From Caldicellulosiruptor morganii (GTDB lineage Bacteria; Bacillota; Thermoanaerobacteria; Caldicellulosiruptorales; Caldicellulosiruptoraceae), in NCBI RefSeq assembly GCF_026810225.1, contig NZ_CP113865.1, forward strand, positions 1 through 64,000: DNA of 64,000 nucleotides, written 5' to 3'. Both the position numbers and the translations under genes were made by a program. Shown here piece by piece: positions 1 through 10,451 of the stretch. The notes beneath the pieces were generated by a model. The model ran no database searches and was not told where the DNA came from. It worked only from the letters and a program-made list of their open reading frames with translations. How positions within the stretch are numbered: the first letter of the stretch is position 1; every line of letters starts with the position of its first letter.

Positions 1-1365
1 ATGGTAGATTACGATGTCAACAAGGTATGGGAAGATATCAAGGAGGTTATCAAAAAAGAACTGAATCCGAGCCCAACAGACATCTCATACAATACATGGG
101 TTGAGACGCTTGTTCCCATTTGCTTTGACGACAGTGACACTTTAATCTTGAAGTCTTTTGCAGATTTCCACAGGGAGATAGTCATAAACAGATACTCTGT
201 TTTGATACTGAATGCTTTAAAACAGCTTTACTCACCACATTTGAGCTTCAAAGTCATACTGCCAAACGAGGTTGACAAATACAAAAAGTACATAAAACAA
301 AAACAAGAAGAAAAGCCCGAAATTGTAACAACACTCAATCCCAAATACACATTTGAGACATTTGTTGTTGGCAACAATAACAGGCTTGCCCATGCTGCAG
401 CCCTGGCAGTTGCAGAAACCCCGCCCGGCGAAAAGACATACAACCCGCTTTTTATCTATGGTGGAGTTGGGCTTGGAAAGACACACCTTATGCACGCAAT
501 AGGCCATCATGTTCTGAAACTTTATCCTGACACAAAGGTTATGTATGTGACATCAGAAGTTTTTACAAACGAGCTGATTGCCGCAATCAGGGATGAGAAA
601 ACCGACGAGTTTAGAACAAAGTACAGAAATGTAGATGTACTTTTGATTGACGACATTCAGTTTCTGGGCGGAAAAGAAAGAACACAGGAGGAGTTTTTCC
701 ACACATTCAATACCCTGTATGAAGCCAACAAAAAGATAATTCTGTCATCAGACAGGCCACCAAAAGAAATAAACACACTGGAAGACAGGCTAAGGTCCCG
801 CTTTGAATGGGGACTTATCACAGACATACAGCCGCCCGATTATGAAACGCGGATTGCAATCCTTAGCAAGAAATGCCAGCTTGAAGGAACACAGGTGCCG
901 CAACACATTCTGGAGTTCATAGCTTCAAAGATAGAAACAAACATAAGAGAGCTTGAAGGTGCACTCAACAAAATCTTAGCATACTCAAAGCTAATGGCAC
1001 CCGACAAGGAAATCACTTTAGAACTTGCCGAAAAGGCTCTGAAAGAATTTATAGAAACAAACTCCAGAAAAGAGCTCACAATTGAAGACATCCAGGCAGA
1101 GGTTGCAGGCTATTTTAACATAAAGATTGAAGATTTCAAATCATCAAGAAGGTCGCGAAACGTCGCATTCCCGCGCCAGATAGCAATGTACCTGGCAAGA
1201 GAGCTAACAAATGTGTCACTGCCCAAAATAGGCGAAGCGTTCGGCGGAAAGGACCATACAACTGTACTTCATGCCTGTGAAAAAATCAAAGAACTTATCA
1301 ACAAGGATACCAACACAAGAAATACTGTTGAAAGCTTAAAAAAACGACTTATCAACAGAGAATAA
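1..1365 (+). CDS. dnaA: Chromosomal replication initiator DnaA
   Basis: AAA+ ATPase that binds DnaA boxes, melts the origin and loads the replicative helicase. The 454-residue length is normal. An N-terminal helicase-interaction domain is followed by a variable linker (about residues 85-115), the AAA+ core with Walker A GGVGLGKTH near residue 154 and Walker B LLIDDIQF near 216, and the C-terminal DNA-binding domain with the signature GKDHTTVLHA near 421. The ATG is the first base of the window, so the promoter is not visible. It heads the classical dnaA-dnaN-recF-gyrB-gyrA block, and three DnaA boxes lie just downstream. Confidence 0.98.
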   Translation: MVDYDVNKVWEDIKEVIKKELNPSPTDISYNTWVETLVPICFDDSDTLILKSFADFHREIVINRYSVLILNALKQLYSPHLSFKVILPNEVDKYKKYIKQKQEEKPEIVTTLNPKYTFETFVVGNNNRLAHAAALAVAETPPGEKTYNPLFIYGGVGLGKTHLMHAIGHHVLKLYPDTKVMYVTSEVFTNELIAAIRDEKTDEFRTKYRNVDVLLIDDIQFLGGKERTQEEFFHTFNTLYEANKKIILSSDRPPKEINTLEDRLRSRFEWGLITDIQPPDYETRIAILSKKCQLEGTQVPQHILEFIASKIETNIRELEGALNKILAYSKLMAPDKEITLELAEKALKEFIETNSRKELTIEDIQAEVAGYFNIKIEDFKSSRRSRNVAFPRQIAMYLARELTNVSLPKIGEAFGGKDHTTVLHACEKIKELINKDTNTRNTVESLKKRLINRE

Positions 1366-1581
1366 ACAGCTGTGGATAACTTCCTGTGAATTTGAATTTT
1401 CACATGTGAATCTGGTTGAAATCTGCTTTAATTATCCACAGCTTTTTTAACTTTATTTAAATCACATTTTTCAAGGCTTTGAACACTTTTTCAACTTATC
1501 CACATGCATTATTAGTACTACTACTGTCAGTTTTACTATAGCTTTCAAATTTGCGCACCCGAAAAAAAGGAGGGAAAAAAT
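1366..1581. other. DnaA-box cluster, candidate oriC
   Basis: The AT-rich spacer between dnaA and dnaN holds three perfect consensus DnaA boxes (TTATCCACA): at 1371-1379 on the minus strand, and at 1432-1440 and 1496-1504 on the plus strand. T-rich runs at 1441-1495 could be the unwinding element. In many Firmicutes the origin spans one or both sides of dnaA. Only the downstream half is visible here, so this may be part of a bipartite origin. It probably also holds the dnaN promoter. Confidence 0.75.
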
Positions 1582-2685
1582 TTGAAATTTGTTGTGGACA
1601 AAGATATACTCCAGGACAATATTTCCAAGGTAATATTCTCTGCATCTTCAACAAAGGTTACATCAGTTCTGGAATGTGTGCTGATTGAGGCAGAGGACGT
1701 CATTGTGCTCACCACAAACAATATGAAGATGCAAATACAAACAGAATTCAATGGTGAAATTTTAGAAAAAGGTGCTGCACTTATCAAAGCAAAACTGCTT
1801 GCAGACATTGTAAAAAAGCTCCCATCCGGCGATGTTGAAATAATCAGGGAAGATAATGAAGTGAAGGTAAGGTGCCAGAAGATAGAGTTCAGACTTCCAT
1901 CCTTAGATCCGCTCGATTTTCCAAAGATGGACAGAAAGCCAACTGACAGCTTCTGCGAATTTACAGCATCAGAGTTTGAAGATGCCATGGAAAAGGTTAT
2001 ATTCGCAACATCCAAAGATGAGACAAGACCGACATTTACAGGTGTGCTTTTTGAAAGAGAAGATGACTTTGTAAACCTTGTGGGAATGGACGGGCACAGA
2101 CTTGCAATAAACAAGCTAAAACCAATTGATATGGATGGTGAATTTTCAAAGATTGTTCCTGCTGAAAACTTAGATGACATTACAAAGATAATAGACATTG
2201 AAGAGGCAGAAAAGGTGAGGGTTTCGTTTTTTGAAAGCCAGGCCTTGTTTGAAATAGGCTCAACAAGTGTAATTGTGACATTGATAGCCGGCAGGTTTTT
2301 TGATTACAAAAATGTCATTCCGTCCGAGTATTCAACAAAGGTTTCTATTCTGTCAGATGTTCTGGAAAGCACCCTTGAGAGAGCTTCGATTGTGTCAAAA
2401 GATGAAAAGACAAACGTGCAGGCTGTGATATTCGAGGTTTCGGGAATGCTGTTCAGAGCAATATCATACTCAGCAGACGGCAGGTTCGAAGAGGATGTTA
2501 TGTGCGATGTTGAAGGCAAGGATATCAGAATAGGTTTTAACGTAAAGTACTTTCTGGATGTTTTGAAAGTGCTGGACGGCCAGATTGACCTTTATATAAC
2601 ATCAAGCACAAGTCCGTCAATTGTGCGTGCCCGTGATGACCAGAATTATATCTACCTTGTGCTGCCGGTAAAAATGCCAGAATAA
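1582..2685 (+). CDS. dnaN: DNA polymerase III beta sliding clamp
   Basis: Ring-shaped processivity clamp for DNA polymerase III. The 367 residues cover the usual three clamp folds, and the C-terminal end (VLPVKMPE) is typical. The start is TTG at 1582, chosen because AAGGAGGG lies 6-7 bases upstream and the following residues (KFVVDKDILQ) match the usual clamp N-terminus. It follows the DnaA-box spacer and precedes recF by 30 bp, probably in one transcript. Confidence 0.97.
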   Translation: MKFVVDKDILQDNISKVIFSASSTKVTSVLECVLIEAEDVIVLTTNNMKMQIQTEFNGEILEKGAALIKAKLLADIVKKLPSGDVEIIREDNEVKVRCQKIEFRLPSLDPLDFPKMDRKPTDSFCEFTASEFEDAMEKVIFATSKDETRPTFTGVLFEREDDFVNLVGMDGHRLAINKLKPIDMDGEFSKIVPAENLDDITKIIDIEEAEKVRVSFFESQALFEIGSTSVIVTLIAGRFFDYKNVIPSEYSTKVSILSDVLESTLERASIVSKDEKTNVQAVIFEVSGMLFRAISYSADGRFEEDVMCDVEGKDIRIGFNVKYFLDVLKVLDGQIDLYITSSTSPSIVRARDDQNYIYLVLPVKMPE

Positions 2686-2715
2686 CAAAGCTTTATTGTT
2701 TTGGGGTTTTGAAAA

Positions 2716-3762
2716 ATGATAATAAAAAGCATATATCTTGAGAACTTCAGAAATCACAGGGAGAGGTTTTTTGAGTTTAAAAATGGAATTAACTTGGTCT
2801 TAGGGAAAAACGCCTCAGGAAAGTCAAATCTTCTTGAGGCTATATATTTTTGCTTTTGCGGCAAGTCTTTTAAGGCAAAGGATGTAAATCTTATCAATTT
2901 TGAAAGTGAATATTTCAAGCTTGATGCTTCTGTCTTTGATAATGATTTTGAGCACAGGATACTCTGTTATGTGGACAGGTTTTTTCAGAAAAAGATAATG
3001 GTAAATGAGAAGAGAATAAGCAGATTATCCGAGCTTTTAGAAAAGTTCAGGTTTGTATATTTTGAACCCGACTCAACCGAGCTTGTAAAGCAGGACCCGA
3101 AAGTCAGGCGAAAGTTTCTGGATATGGAGATTTCAAAGATATATCCGTACATGATAAAAACCTATCAGGACTATCAAAAAGCATTGATGAGCAGAAATGC
3201 TTTTTTGAAAAGTTATGATAAAAAAGATATAATAGATGTGTACGATGTGGAGCTTGCAAAACTGGGGTATAAGATATATAAAAAGAGGGAAGAGATAGTA
3301 AAAAGGCTGTCTGAGTTTACAAAGCAGGTCTGGTACGATGTGTTTGAACACAGAAGCACAATTGATATTGTATACAGAGCATCAATAGAGTCATCAAGTC
3401 AGGAGGAGTATTATACAGAGCTCAAAAAGCGGTTTGAAAAGGACATCAAATTTGGCTTTACAACAGGTGGGGTTCACAGGGACGACTTTGATATTCTCAT
3501 AAACAGTAAAAGTGCAAAGGAATATGCATCGGAAGGGCAGATCAAGCTTGCATGCATTGCAATATACCTTGCATCTGCAAAGCTATTTGAAAGACCAATT
3601 TTGCTTTTGGATGACATCTTTTCAGAGCTTGATGATGAGAGAAAAAAGAATGTTCTTGACCTTTGCAGGGATTACCAGGCAATCATAACCTCTGCAGAGG
3701 AAAAAGAGAATTTGATTGCCGCAGGCTTGATTGAAGGTGATATAAATGTTGTTCAATTGTAA
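2716..3762 (+). CDS. recF: DNA replication and repair protein RecF
   Basis: SMC-like ATPase that helps load RecA at single-strand gaps. Walker A GKNASGKSN lies near residue 33, the ABC-type signature region (SEGQIKL) in the C-terminal third, and Walker B LLLDDIFSELD follows it. The 348-aa length is close to the family norm. It sits 30 bp after dnaN and 42 bp before the remB-like gene, the standard Firmicutes order. Confidence 0.96.
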   Translation: MIIKSIYLENFRNHRERFFEFKNGINLVLGKNASGKSNLLEAIYFCFCGKSFKAKDVNLINFESEYFKLDASVFDNDFEHRILCYVDRFFQKKIMVNEKRISRLSELLEKFRFVYFEPDSTELVKQDPKVRRKFLDMEISKIYPYMIKTYQDYQKALMSRNAFLKSYDKKDIIDVYDVELAKLGYKIYKKREEIVKRLSEFTKQVWYDVFEHRSTIDIVYRASIESSSQEEYYTELKKRFEKDIKFGFTTGGVHRDDFDILINSKSAKEYASEGQIKLACIAIYLASAKLFERPILLLDDIFSELDDERKKNVLDLCRDYQAIITSAEEKENLIAAGLIEGDINVVQL

Positions 3763-3804
3763 CATTTTTTATTTTCTTAAAAAAACTCACAGGGATGTGA
3801 AGAT

Positions 3805-4089
3805 ATGTTTGCTCATATAGGTGAGGATTATGTTATCAACAGCTCGGAGCTTCTTTTGATAATGAACTATGATATTTTTATGGGTTCTGAAGACAACCAG
3901 ATGATTTTTGAGAGGCTGAAAGCCGAAGACAGAGTTGTTGTTATAAACGATGATCTAAAAAAATCTGTGCTTCTTCTTGAAATTGATGGAAGACTCTATG
4001 CAATTGTGTCGCCGGTATCTTCAACAACACTTGCAAAAAGATTTATAAATTTCAACTCATATGTGGACAACTACCTTGATGTGTCCTGA
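3805..4089 (+). CDS. remB: RemB/YaaB-like DUF370 protein
   Basis: Small DUF370 protein of 94 aa, in the same position (between recF and gyrB) as remB (yaaB) of Bacillus subtilis, where it is linked to control of extracellular-matrix genes. The N-terminal MFAHIGEDYVI and the VVINDDLKKSV segment fit the family. AGGGATGTG precedes the ATG. The function in this organism is inferred only from family and position. Confidence 0.8.
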   Translation: MFAHIGEDYVINSSELLLIMNYDIFMGSEDNQMIFERLKAEDRVVVINDDLKKSVLLLEIDGRLYAIVSPVSSTTLAKRFINFNSYVDNYLDVS

Positions 4090-4143
4090 AAATTTTTGAT
4101 TTTTTTGACTTCTCAAAATTTTTCAATGGAAGGTGATACAAAG

Positions 4144-6057
4144 TTGGACAATACAAAAAACTCCAATCAGGAATACACGGCAAGCGAGATACAGGTTTTA
4201 GAAGGGCTTGAGGCTGTCAGAAAGCGCCCGGGAATGTATATAGGCTCAACATCCCAGCGCGGTCTTCATCACCTTGTCTATGAGATTGTCGACAATGCGA
4301 TTGACGAGGCAATGGCAGGATTCTGCAAAAATATTGATGTTGTCATACACAGTGATAATTCTGTGACTGTAACAGACGATGGACGTGGAATTCCGGTTGA
4401 TATACATCCAAAGCTTCAAAAAAGCGGGGTTGAGGTGGTTTTTACTGTTCTTCATGCAGGCGGTAAGTTTGGCGAGAGTGTATACAAGGTATCGGGTGGT
4501 CTTCACGGTGTTGGTGCATCTGTTGTAAATGCACTTTCAAGATACTTAGAAGTTGAAGTGTACAGAAACGGCAAAATTTACTATCAAAGATATGAAAGAG
4601 GAAAGCCTGTATGTGAACTCAAAATCCTGGGTGAGACGGATAGAACAGGCACAAAGGTTACATTTTTGCCCGACGATGAGATATTTGAAACAATTGAATT
4701 TGACGCAGATGTGCTTTTGCAGCGTCTTCGAGAGCTTGCATTTTTGAACAAAGGAATCAGAATCACATTTACTGATGAGAGAGAGAAGAATCCAAAAACA
4801 GTTGAGCTCAAATACGATGGTGGTATTGCCGAGTTTGTGAAGTATTTGAACCGCAACAAAGAGGTTTTGCATAAAGATCCAATCTATATAGAGGGTGAGA
4901 AAAACCAGATTTTGATTGAGGTTGCAATTCAGTACACAGACGAGTTTGGTGAAAACATCTATTCGTTTGCAAACAACATTGCAACAATAGACGGTGGTAC
5001 ACACCTTGTTGGTTTCAAAGCGGCTGTGACAAAGGCGGTTAATGACTATGCAAGAAAATACAATTTTTTGAAGGCAGAAAACCAGCTTCTGGGCGAGGAT
5101 ATCAGGGATGGCATGACAGCTATTGTGTCTGTCAAGATTCATGAGCCTCAGTTTGAAGGGCAGACCAAGACAAAGCTTGGCAACAGCGAAGCACGCTGGG
5201 CGGTTGAAAACTTAGTTTCTGAAAAGCTTGCAGCATTTTTGGAAGAAAACCCCGATGTGTCAAAAAGGATAATAGAAAAGGCGCTCCTTGCGGCAAAGGT
5301 GCGCGAAGAGGCAAGAAAGGCAAGAGAGCTTGTTGTTAAAAGAAAGTCTGCGCTGGAAAGTTCAAACCTTCCCGGCAAGCTTGCAGACTGCTCAGAAAAG
5401 GACCCGGCTAAGTGCGAGATATTCATTGTTGAGGGTGATTCTGCAGGTGGGTCTGCAAAGCAGGGAAGAGACAGGCGCTATCAGGCAATACTTCCACTTT
5501 GGGGTAAGATGCTGAATGTTGAAAAGGCAAGTCCGGATAAGATTTATTCAAACGACAAGCTGCTTCCTTTGATTCAGGCGCTCGGGTGTGGTATTGGCAA
5601 TGACATTGACCTTAAAAAACTCAGATATCACAGGGTAATAATCATGGCAGATGCCGATGTTGACGGGTCACATATAAGAACCCTGCTTTTGACATTCTTT
5701 TACAGATACATGAGACCGCTTATTGAAAATGGGCACATTTACATTGCCCAGCCGCCACTTTACAAGGTAACAAAAGGAAAACAGATAAGATATGCATACA
5801 ACGACAGAGAGCTTCAGAAGATTTTGCAGGAGATGAAAGATGCGCAGGTTCAGCGCTTTAAGGGACTTGGTGAGATGAACGCCGAGGAGCTGTGGGAGAC
5901 CACAATGGACCCCGCAAGAAGGATTCTTTTGAAGGTTGAACTTGAGGATGCTGTGATGGCAGAGGAGATTTTTACAATCCTTATGGGCGACAAGGTTGAG
6001 CCAAGAAGAGAGTTTATTGAGAAGAATGCCAGGTATGTAAGGAATCTGGATATATAA
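4144..6057 (+). CDS. gyrB: DNA gyrase subunit B
   Basis: ATPase subunit of gyrase. A GHKL ATPase domain ([12 protein letters not shown] close to the N-terminus, [22 protein letters not shown]), a transducer domain and a TOPRIM domain ([24 protein letters not shown]) appear in order, ending with the usual YVRNLDI. The reading frame is open from a TTG at 4096 and has an ATG at 4126. I prefer the TTG at 4144 because GGAAGGTGAT lies just upstream and the protein then starts close to the usual gyrase B N-terminus. Confidence 0.96.
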   Translation: MDNTKNSNQEYTASEIQVLEGLEAVRKRPGMYIGSTSQRGLHHLVYEIVDNAIDEAMAGFCKNIDVVIHSDNSVTVTDDGRGIPVDIHPKLQKSGVEVVFTVLHAGGKFGESVYKVSGGLHGVGASVVNALSRYLEVEVYRNGKIYYQRYERGKPVCELKILGETDRTGTKVTFLPDDEIFETIEFDADVLLQRLRELAFLNKGIRITFTDEREKNPKTVELKYDGGIAEFVKYLNRNKEVLHKDPIYIEGEKNQILIEVAIQYTDEFGENIYSFANNIATIDGGTHLVGFKAAVTKAVNDYARKYNFLKAENQLLGEDIRDGMTAIVSVKIHEPQFEGQTKTKLGNSEARWAVENLVSEKLAAFLEENPDVSKRIIEKALLAAKVREEARKARELVVKRKSALESSNLPGKLADCSEKDPAKCEIFIVEGDSAGGSAKQGRDRRYQAILPLWGKMLNVEKASPDKIYSNDKLLPLIQALGCGIGNDIDLKKLRYHRVIIMADADVDGSHIRTLLLTFFYRYMRPLIENGHIYIAQPPLYKVTKGKQIRYAYNDRELQKILQEMKDAQVQRFKGLGEMNAEELWETTMDPARRILLKVELEDAVMAEEIFTILMGDKVEPRREFIEKNARYVRNLDI

Positions 6058-6075
6058 AAAAGAGGTGTTTTTAAA

Positions 6076-6252
6076 GTGGAAGTTGCAAAAAAGATTTATG
6101 AAGAAGTTATAAAACTACCTGAAGAGGCTCAGAAAGAGGTTCTGGATTTTATTGAATTTAAAATAATGAAATTAAAGAAAAATTTGGAGAAAGTAATTGA
6201 TGAAGTAATTGAAGAAAATTATGATATACTGAAGGAGTTAGCTGATAGATGA
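6076..6252 (+). CDS. Small DUF2281-like protein, putative antitoxin-type
   Basis: A 58-residue open frame (GTG start, AGAGGTG upstream) between gyrB and gyrA. The sequence has the LPEEAQKEVLDFIEFK helix typical of short DUF2281-type proteins, which are often antitoxin-like and paired with PIN toxins. The rest is a charged, helical tail. No toxin partner is next to it. Translation is supported by the start context and by codon usage similar to the neighbours. The function is unknown. Confidence 0.6.
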   Translation: MEVAKKIYEEVIKLPEEAQKEVLDFIEFKIMKLKKNLEKVIDEVIEENYDILKELADR

Positions 6253-6285
6253 TAATGCTAAGTATAGAGGAGGCAAAATTAAAGC

Positions 6286-8709
6286 ATGGAAGAGCTGGAT
6301 TTCAGGATAATCCCTGTTGAGATACAGGAAGAGATGAAAAGAAGCTATATAGACTATGCGATGAGTGTAATTGTATCCCGTGCACTGCCTGATGTAAGAG
6401 ACGGCTTAAAACCTGTCCACAGAAGAATCCTCTACGCCATGAACGAGATAGGGCTTACGCCCGACAAACCGTACAGAAAGTCAGCAACAGTTGTAGGGCA
6501 TGTTCTGGCAAAATACCATCCGCACGGTGATGCTGCTGTTTATGAAAGCCTTGTCAGAATGGCGCAGGAGTTTTCCATGCGCCATCCGCTTGTTGACGGG
6601 CATGGAAACTTTGGATCTGTTGATGGTGACCCGCCGGCTGCTATGCGTTACACAGAGGCGCGTATGAGCAAAATAGCGGTTGAGATGCTTCGCGATATAG
6701 AAAAAGAGACAGTGGAATTTATGCCAAACTTTGATGAGTCTGCAAAAGAGCCAAAGGTTCTGCCATCGCGCTTTCCAAACCTTCTTGTAAACGGCAGCCA
6801 GGGCATTGCTGTTGGTATGGCAACAAACATCCCGCCTCACAACCTTGCAGAGGTAATAGATGCAATCGTGTACATGCTTGACCATGAAAATGCTACATTG
6901 GATGATATAATGAAGATAATAAAAGGGCCTGACTTTCCAACAGGCGGGTACATCATAGGCAAAAAGGGGATAAGGGATGCGTATTCAACAGGCAAAGGTA
7001 AGATAGTTGTCAGGGCAAAAGCTGAGATTGAACACACATCAAAGGGAAGGCAGAGAATTGTTGTTACAGAACTTCCGTACATGGTAAACAAGGCGCGGCT
7101 TATTGAAAAGATTGCCGAGCTTGTTCAGGAGAAGAAAATAGAAGGTATTTCGGACATAAGAGATGAATCTGACAAAGAGGGCTTGAGAATTGTAATAGAG
7201 GTCAAAAAGGATGCAGATGCAAATGTGGTTTTGAAGCAGCTGTACAAAAACACACAGCTTCAGGACACGTTTGGAATAATCATGCTTGCGCTTGTTGACA
7301 ACCAGCCAAAGGTGCTCACACTTCTTGACATGCTAAGCTTTTATATTGAGCATCAAAAAGAAATAATTATCAGAAGAACAAGGTATGACCTTAAAAAAGC
7401 TGAAGAAAGAGCTCATATTCTGGAAGGGCTCAAAAAAGCCCTTGACCATATAGATGAGATTATTTCAATAATTCGCTCATCCAGAACTGTAAATGAGGCA
7501 AAAGAAAGGCTTATAGAAAGATTTTCATTTACTGACATACAGGCACAGGCAATACTTGATATGAGACTGCAAAGACTTACCGGGCTTGAGAGACAGAAGA
7601 TTGAAGAAGAGCTTGCAGAACTTCTCAGGATGATAGAGTACTACAAAAATGTGCTTGCAAGCGAGGCAATGGTGAAGGAGATTATCAAAAAGGAAATTCT
7701 GGAGATAAAAGAAAAGTACAGAGATGAGAGAAGAACAAAGATCATACAGGAAGAACATGAGGATTTTGACGAAGAGGAGCTTATCCAGGAGCAGGATACT
7801 GTAATTACACTCACACACTTTGGATACATCAAAAGGCTTCCGCTTGACACATACAGGAGCCAGAAGCGGGGTGGAAAGGGCATAACAGGTATTTCTACCA
7901 GGGAAGAGGACTTTGTCGAAGAGGTGTTTGTCACAACAACTCATAACTACATCCTCTTTTTCACAGACAAAGGCAAGGTTTACAGGCTAAGAGCGTATGA
8001 AGTCCCCGAGGCATCAAGGCAGGCAAAAGGCATGGCGATAGTCAATCTCATACAGATCGAAAAGGATGAAAAAATCACAGCCTGTATGACAGTAAAGGAT
8101 TTCAAAGAAGGATTCTTGATGATGTGTACAAAAAACGGAACAATCAAAAAGGTTTTACTTAGCGAATTTGAAAACACAACCAGGGCGGGTAAAAAAGCAA
8201 TTACGCTTGCCGATGATGACTGCCTGATAGATGTAAAGCTGACATCCGGCAATGATGAAATGGTGCTTGTGTCAAGCAGTGGCTACTGTGTTGTGTTCAA
8301 TGAAAATGATGTGAGGGTTATGGGAAGGTCTGCTAAAGGTATTAAAGGTATGACGCTTGAGGATGGAGATTTCATTGTGGGTATGGAAAAGGCAAGTGAT
8401 GGAAAATATCTTCTGTGCGTTACAGAAAACGGATTTGGAAAAAGAAGCGACATAGAAGAATACCGCAGGACAAGACGCGGTGCAAAGGGCGTTTTGACAT
8501 ACAAAGTTACAGACAAGACAGGCAGGATTGTTGACATCAAGATGGTGGACGACCAGGATGAGATAATGCTGTGTTCAAGCAGCGGAATTTTTATAAGGCT
8601 TGAGGTGAGTCAGGTACCTGTTCAGGGAAGGTCAACACAGGGTGTTAAGCTCATGAGAATTGACGGGGATAATATAAGGGTTTCATCAATTGCAAGAATT
8701 AAAGATTGA
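6286..8709 (+). CDS. gyrA: DNA gyrase subunit A
   Basis: DNA-breaking subunit of gyrase, 807 aa. The catalytic tyrosine lies in AMRYTEARM (about residue 123) and the breakage-reunion domain occupies roughly the first 500 residues. A GyrA-box variant QKRGGKG lies near residue 526. Six beta-pinwheel repeats follow. The GyrA box marks it as gyrase rather than topoisomerase IV. GAGGAGG precedes the ATG. A rho-independent terminator follows directly, closing the replication block. Confidence 0.97.
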   Translation: MEELDFRIIPVEIQEEMKRSYIDYAMSVIVSRALPDVRDGLKPVHRRILYAMNEIGLTPDKPYRKSATVVGHVLAKYHPHGDAAVYESLVRMAQEFSMRHPLVDGHGNFGSVDGDPPAAMRYTEARMSKIAVEMLRDIEKETVEFMPNFDESAKEPKVLPSRFPNLLVNGSQGIAVGMATNIPPHNLAEVIDAIVYMLDHENATLDDIMKIIKGPDFPTGGYIIGKKGIRDAYSTGKGKIVVRAKAEIEHTSKGRQRIVVTELPYMVNKARLIEKIAELVQEKKIEGISDIRDESDKEGLRIVIEVKKDADANVVLKQLYKNTQLQDTFGIIMLALVDNQPKVLTLLDMLSFYIEHQKEIIIRRTRYDLKKAEERAHILEGLKKALDHIDEIISIIRSSRTVNEAKERLIERFSFTDIQAQAILDMRLQRLTGLERQKIEEELAELLRMIEYYKNVLASEAMVKEIIKKEILEIKEKYRDERRTKIIQEEHEDFDEEELIQEQDTVITLTHFGYIKRLPLDTYRSQKRGGKGITGISTREEDFVEEVFVTTTHNYILFFTDKGKVYRLRAYEVPEASRQAKGMAIVNLIQIEKDEKITACMTVKDFKEGFLMMCTKNGTIKKVLLSEFENTTRAGKKAITLADDDCLIDVKLTSGNDEMVLVSSSGYCVVFNENDVRVMGRSAKGIKGMTLEDGDFIVGMEKASDGKYLLCVTENGFGKRSDIEEYRRTRRGAKGVLTYKVTDKTGRIVDIKMVDDQDEIMLCSSSGIFIRLEVSQVPVQGRSTQGVKLMRIDGDNIRVSSIARIKD

Positions 8710-8721
8710 AGAATAAGAAAG

Positions 8722-8762
8722 GAAGCTGACCCTAAAAAAACAGGGTACAGCTTCTTTTTTTG
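8722..8762 (+). terminator. Terminator after gyrA
   Basis: The stem GAAGCTG-CCCT pairs with AGGGT-CAGCTTC around an A-rich loop and is followed by a run of T. It lies 13 bp after the gyrA stop. Confidence 0.85.
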
Positions 8763-9019
8763 GAATCATTGTGTTACCTCATTAAAATTTTTTAGAATTT
8801 AATTGAAAGAAAATTCAGAGCTGGAGATTATGAAGTTTATAAACTGATTGAAAAGATGCAACCAATAGTATATTATCAAATATGAATATAAATTGTATTA
8901 TAACATGACAACCTTTTATCAAAGTTTGTCAACAATCATCTGCCTAAAAGAGGCATCAAATTCAAAAAGTCACAATTGTTCAACTTCAACCATTGAGAGA
9001 ACGAAAGGAGAGTAAGTTT
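8763..9019. other. Gene-poor spacer before rhomboid gene
   Basis: About 250 bp without an intact gene. A short plus-strand frame at about 8803-8885 (reads AGDYEVYKLIEK) looks like a gene remnant but is too short to assign. A possible -10 (TATTATAA, around 8895) may belong to the rhomboid gene promoter. Confidence 0.35.
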
Positions 9020-9748
9020 ATGATACCACTGAAAGATACCATTCCGAGCAGAGAAAAGCCATTCATGACATGGACAATAATAGCGGTTAATGTCTTTGTA
9101 TTTTTGTATCAGGTTTCACTGCCGCATGAAGCAGCTTTGCAATTTGTTTACAGGTACAGCTTTGTCCCGGCAAGATTTACTTACTACCTTCAGCATGGCT
9201 TTTTGACAGCAATCACCGTTTCGATAGGTTCTATTCTCACAAGCATGTTCATGCACGGAAGCTGGATGCATCTTATTTCAAACATGTGGAGCCTGTGGCT
9301 TTTTGGCGACAATGTGGAAGACAGGGTGGGGCATTTTAGATTCTTGATATTTTACATCTTAAGCGGAATTTCAGCATCGCTTACACACTGGTTTTTCAAT
9401 GCAGCATCGGATGTTCCAACAGTTGGAGCATCCGGTGCAATAGCAGGTGTGATGGGTGCATACTTTTTGATGTTTCCTCTGTCAAGGATTGTGACACTGA
9501 TACCAGTTGGGTTTATTCCACTCTTTGTGGAAATACCGGCTCTTTTCTATCTTGGGATATGGTTTTTATCGCAGGTGTCATCCGGGATACTTGAGCTGTT
9601 TGGGCCTGTTTTTGGTGGCGGGATTGCCTGGTGGGCACACATAGGCGGATTTTTGTTTGGTGTGTTTACAATTAATTTGTTCAAAAAAAGATACAGAAGG
9701 TATAACAACTTCTTTGATGATGAGATTTTCTTTTACCGCTTAATATAA
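9020..9748 (+). CDS. Rhomboid-family intramembrane serine protease
   Basis: Polytopic membrane protease that cleaves within transmembrane helices. The catalytic serine is in GASGAIAGVMGAYF, the histidine in WWAHIGGFLFGV, and the conserved loop HGSWMHLISNMWSLWLFGDNVED is present. About six hydrophobic segments are visible. The ATG at 9020 is preferred over an in-frame TTG at 8993 because AAAGGAGAG precedes it. The last few codons overlap the start of the decayed serine-protease frame at 9739, so the natural C-terminus may have been altered by the same deletion. Confidence 0.9.
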   Translation: MIPLKDTIPSREKPFMTWTIIAVNVFVFLYQVSLPHEAALQFVYRYSFVPARFTYYLQHGFLTAITVSIGSILTSMFMHGSWMHLISNMWSLWLFGDNVEDRVGHFRFLIFYILSGISASLTHWFFNAASDVPTVGASGAIAGVMGAYFLMFPLSRIVTLIPVGFIPLFVEIPALFYLGIWFLSQVSSGILELFGPVFGGGIAWWAHIGGFLFGVFTINLFKKRYRRYNNFFDDEIFFYRLI

Positions 9749-10154
9749 TTCTTCACACACCGGGTGGACTTGTGCTGGCGTCGCTTCAGATTGCAAGGGC
9801 CATAAAAAGACACAGGGGCAAAGTGACAGTGCATGTTCCACACCATGCAATGTCCGGTGGGACTTTAATTGCCCTGGCAGCAGACGAGATTGTAATGGCA
9901 CCGGATGCTGTTTTAGGTCCTGTTGATCCGCAGATTGGGGAGTTCCCGGCAGTGTCAATCTTAGAGGTTGTAAAGCAAAAGCCAATGGCAGAGATAGACG
10001 ACAGAACTTTAATTTTAGCTGATGTTGCAAAAAAGGCTATAAGACAGACAAAAGACGCTGTTTTGGAGCTTTTGAGTGGAAACTATCCGCCTCTACCCCC
10101 CAGCCGGTTGTCAAAAGGTCGTCTGTTGAGTATTTGTGGTATCCAAGAAAATAA
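9739..10154 (+). pseudogene. Decayed SDH-type serine protease (ClpP/SppA class)
   Basis: From 9739 the frame reads NIILHTPGGLVLA, then HHAMSGGTLIALAADEIVMAP and LGPVDPQIGEF. These are hallmarks of the serine dehydrogenase proteinase (SDH_sah) family, a membrane-associated ClpP-class protease. The N-terminal third is missing. After LLSGNYP the frame jumps: the typical C-terminal PQPVVKRSSVEYLWYPRK is found in another frame (ending at 10154). So there has been an internal deletion with a frameshift. The catalytic SGG region survives, but the gene cannot make a complete protein. Confidence 0.75.
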
Positions 10155-10159
10155 AGTGA

Positions 10160-10297
10160 AAAGATATTCTTCACTTTAAATTTATAAGAAACCTGAAAAG
10201 AACAAAAGCTAAAAAGCTTGGCAATGCAGGGCTGAAGAATATCAAGGCGCTTTTTGAAAAACTGCACATAAATACCAGGGTTCAGGGTTTCCCTTGA
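10160..10297 (+). pseudogene. Unassigned C-terminal gene remnant
   Basis: An open stretch without a plausible start, reading RTKAKKLGNAGLKNIKALF and ending INTRVQGFP. It looks like the tail of a basic, helical protein left after deletion. It lies next to two other remnants. Family not recognised. Confidence 0.3.
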
Positions 10298-10338
10298 GAG
10301 GAGAGCCTATTCATGCGTTTTGGCTGCAATAAAATTTA

Positions 10339-10379
10339 AGCCATAGTCTCTTTTAATGTGTGAGGCTATGGCTTTTTTA
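10339..10379. terminator. Bidirectional hairpin terminator
   Basis: AGCCATAG and CTATGGCT form a perfect 8-bp stem followed by TTTTTT on the plus strand. A-rich sequence on the left would give a U-run for minus-strand transcripts too. It separates the remnant ending at 10297 from the minus-strand remnant that follows. Confidence 0.7.
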
Positions 10380-10384
10380 ATTTG

Positions 10385-10451
10385 CTAAACCTTGAATTTT
10401 TCCATTTTTGTTTCTAAGTTCTTTGCAACTTCCATTATCTCCTGTGCAGAT
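10385..10451 (-). pseudogene. 3' end of a chemotaxis-receptor-like gene
   Basis: On the minus strand the bases directly left of the first CRISPR repeat read SAQEIMEVAKNLETKMEKFKV followed by a stop. This resembles the extreme C-terminus of methyl-accepting chemotaxis proteins. The frame is cut off exactly at the degenerate distal repeat (10452). The rest of the gene is absent from the window. Confidence 0.5.

Noticed and set aside
1545-2198. 217-residue antisense frame over dnaN
   Set aside because: Serine- and phenylalanine-rich shadow of dnaN coding bias; dnaN is certain.
4246-5426. Several antisense frames inside gyrB and gyrA
   Set aside because: They lie fully inside strongly conserved genes, have no ribosome-binding sites and match no family.
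9772-10179. A 135-residue protease as a working gene
   Set aside because: It lacks the N-terminal third and has an internal deletion with a frame change, so it was listed as a pseudogene.
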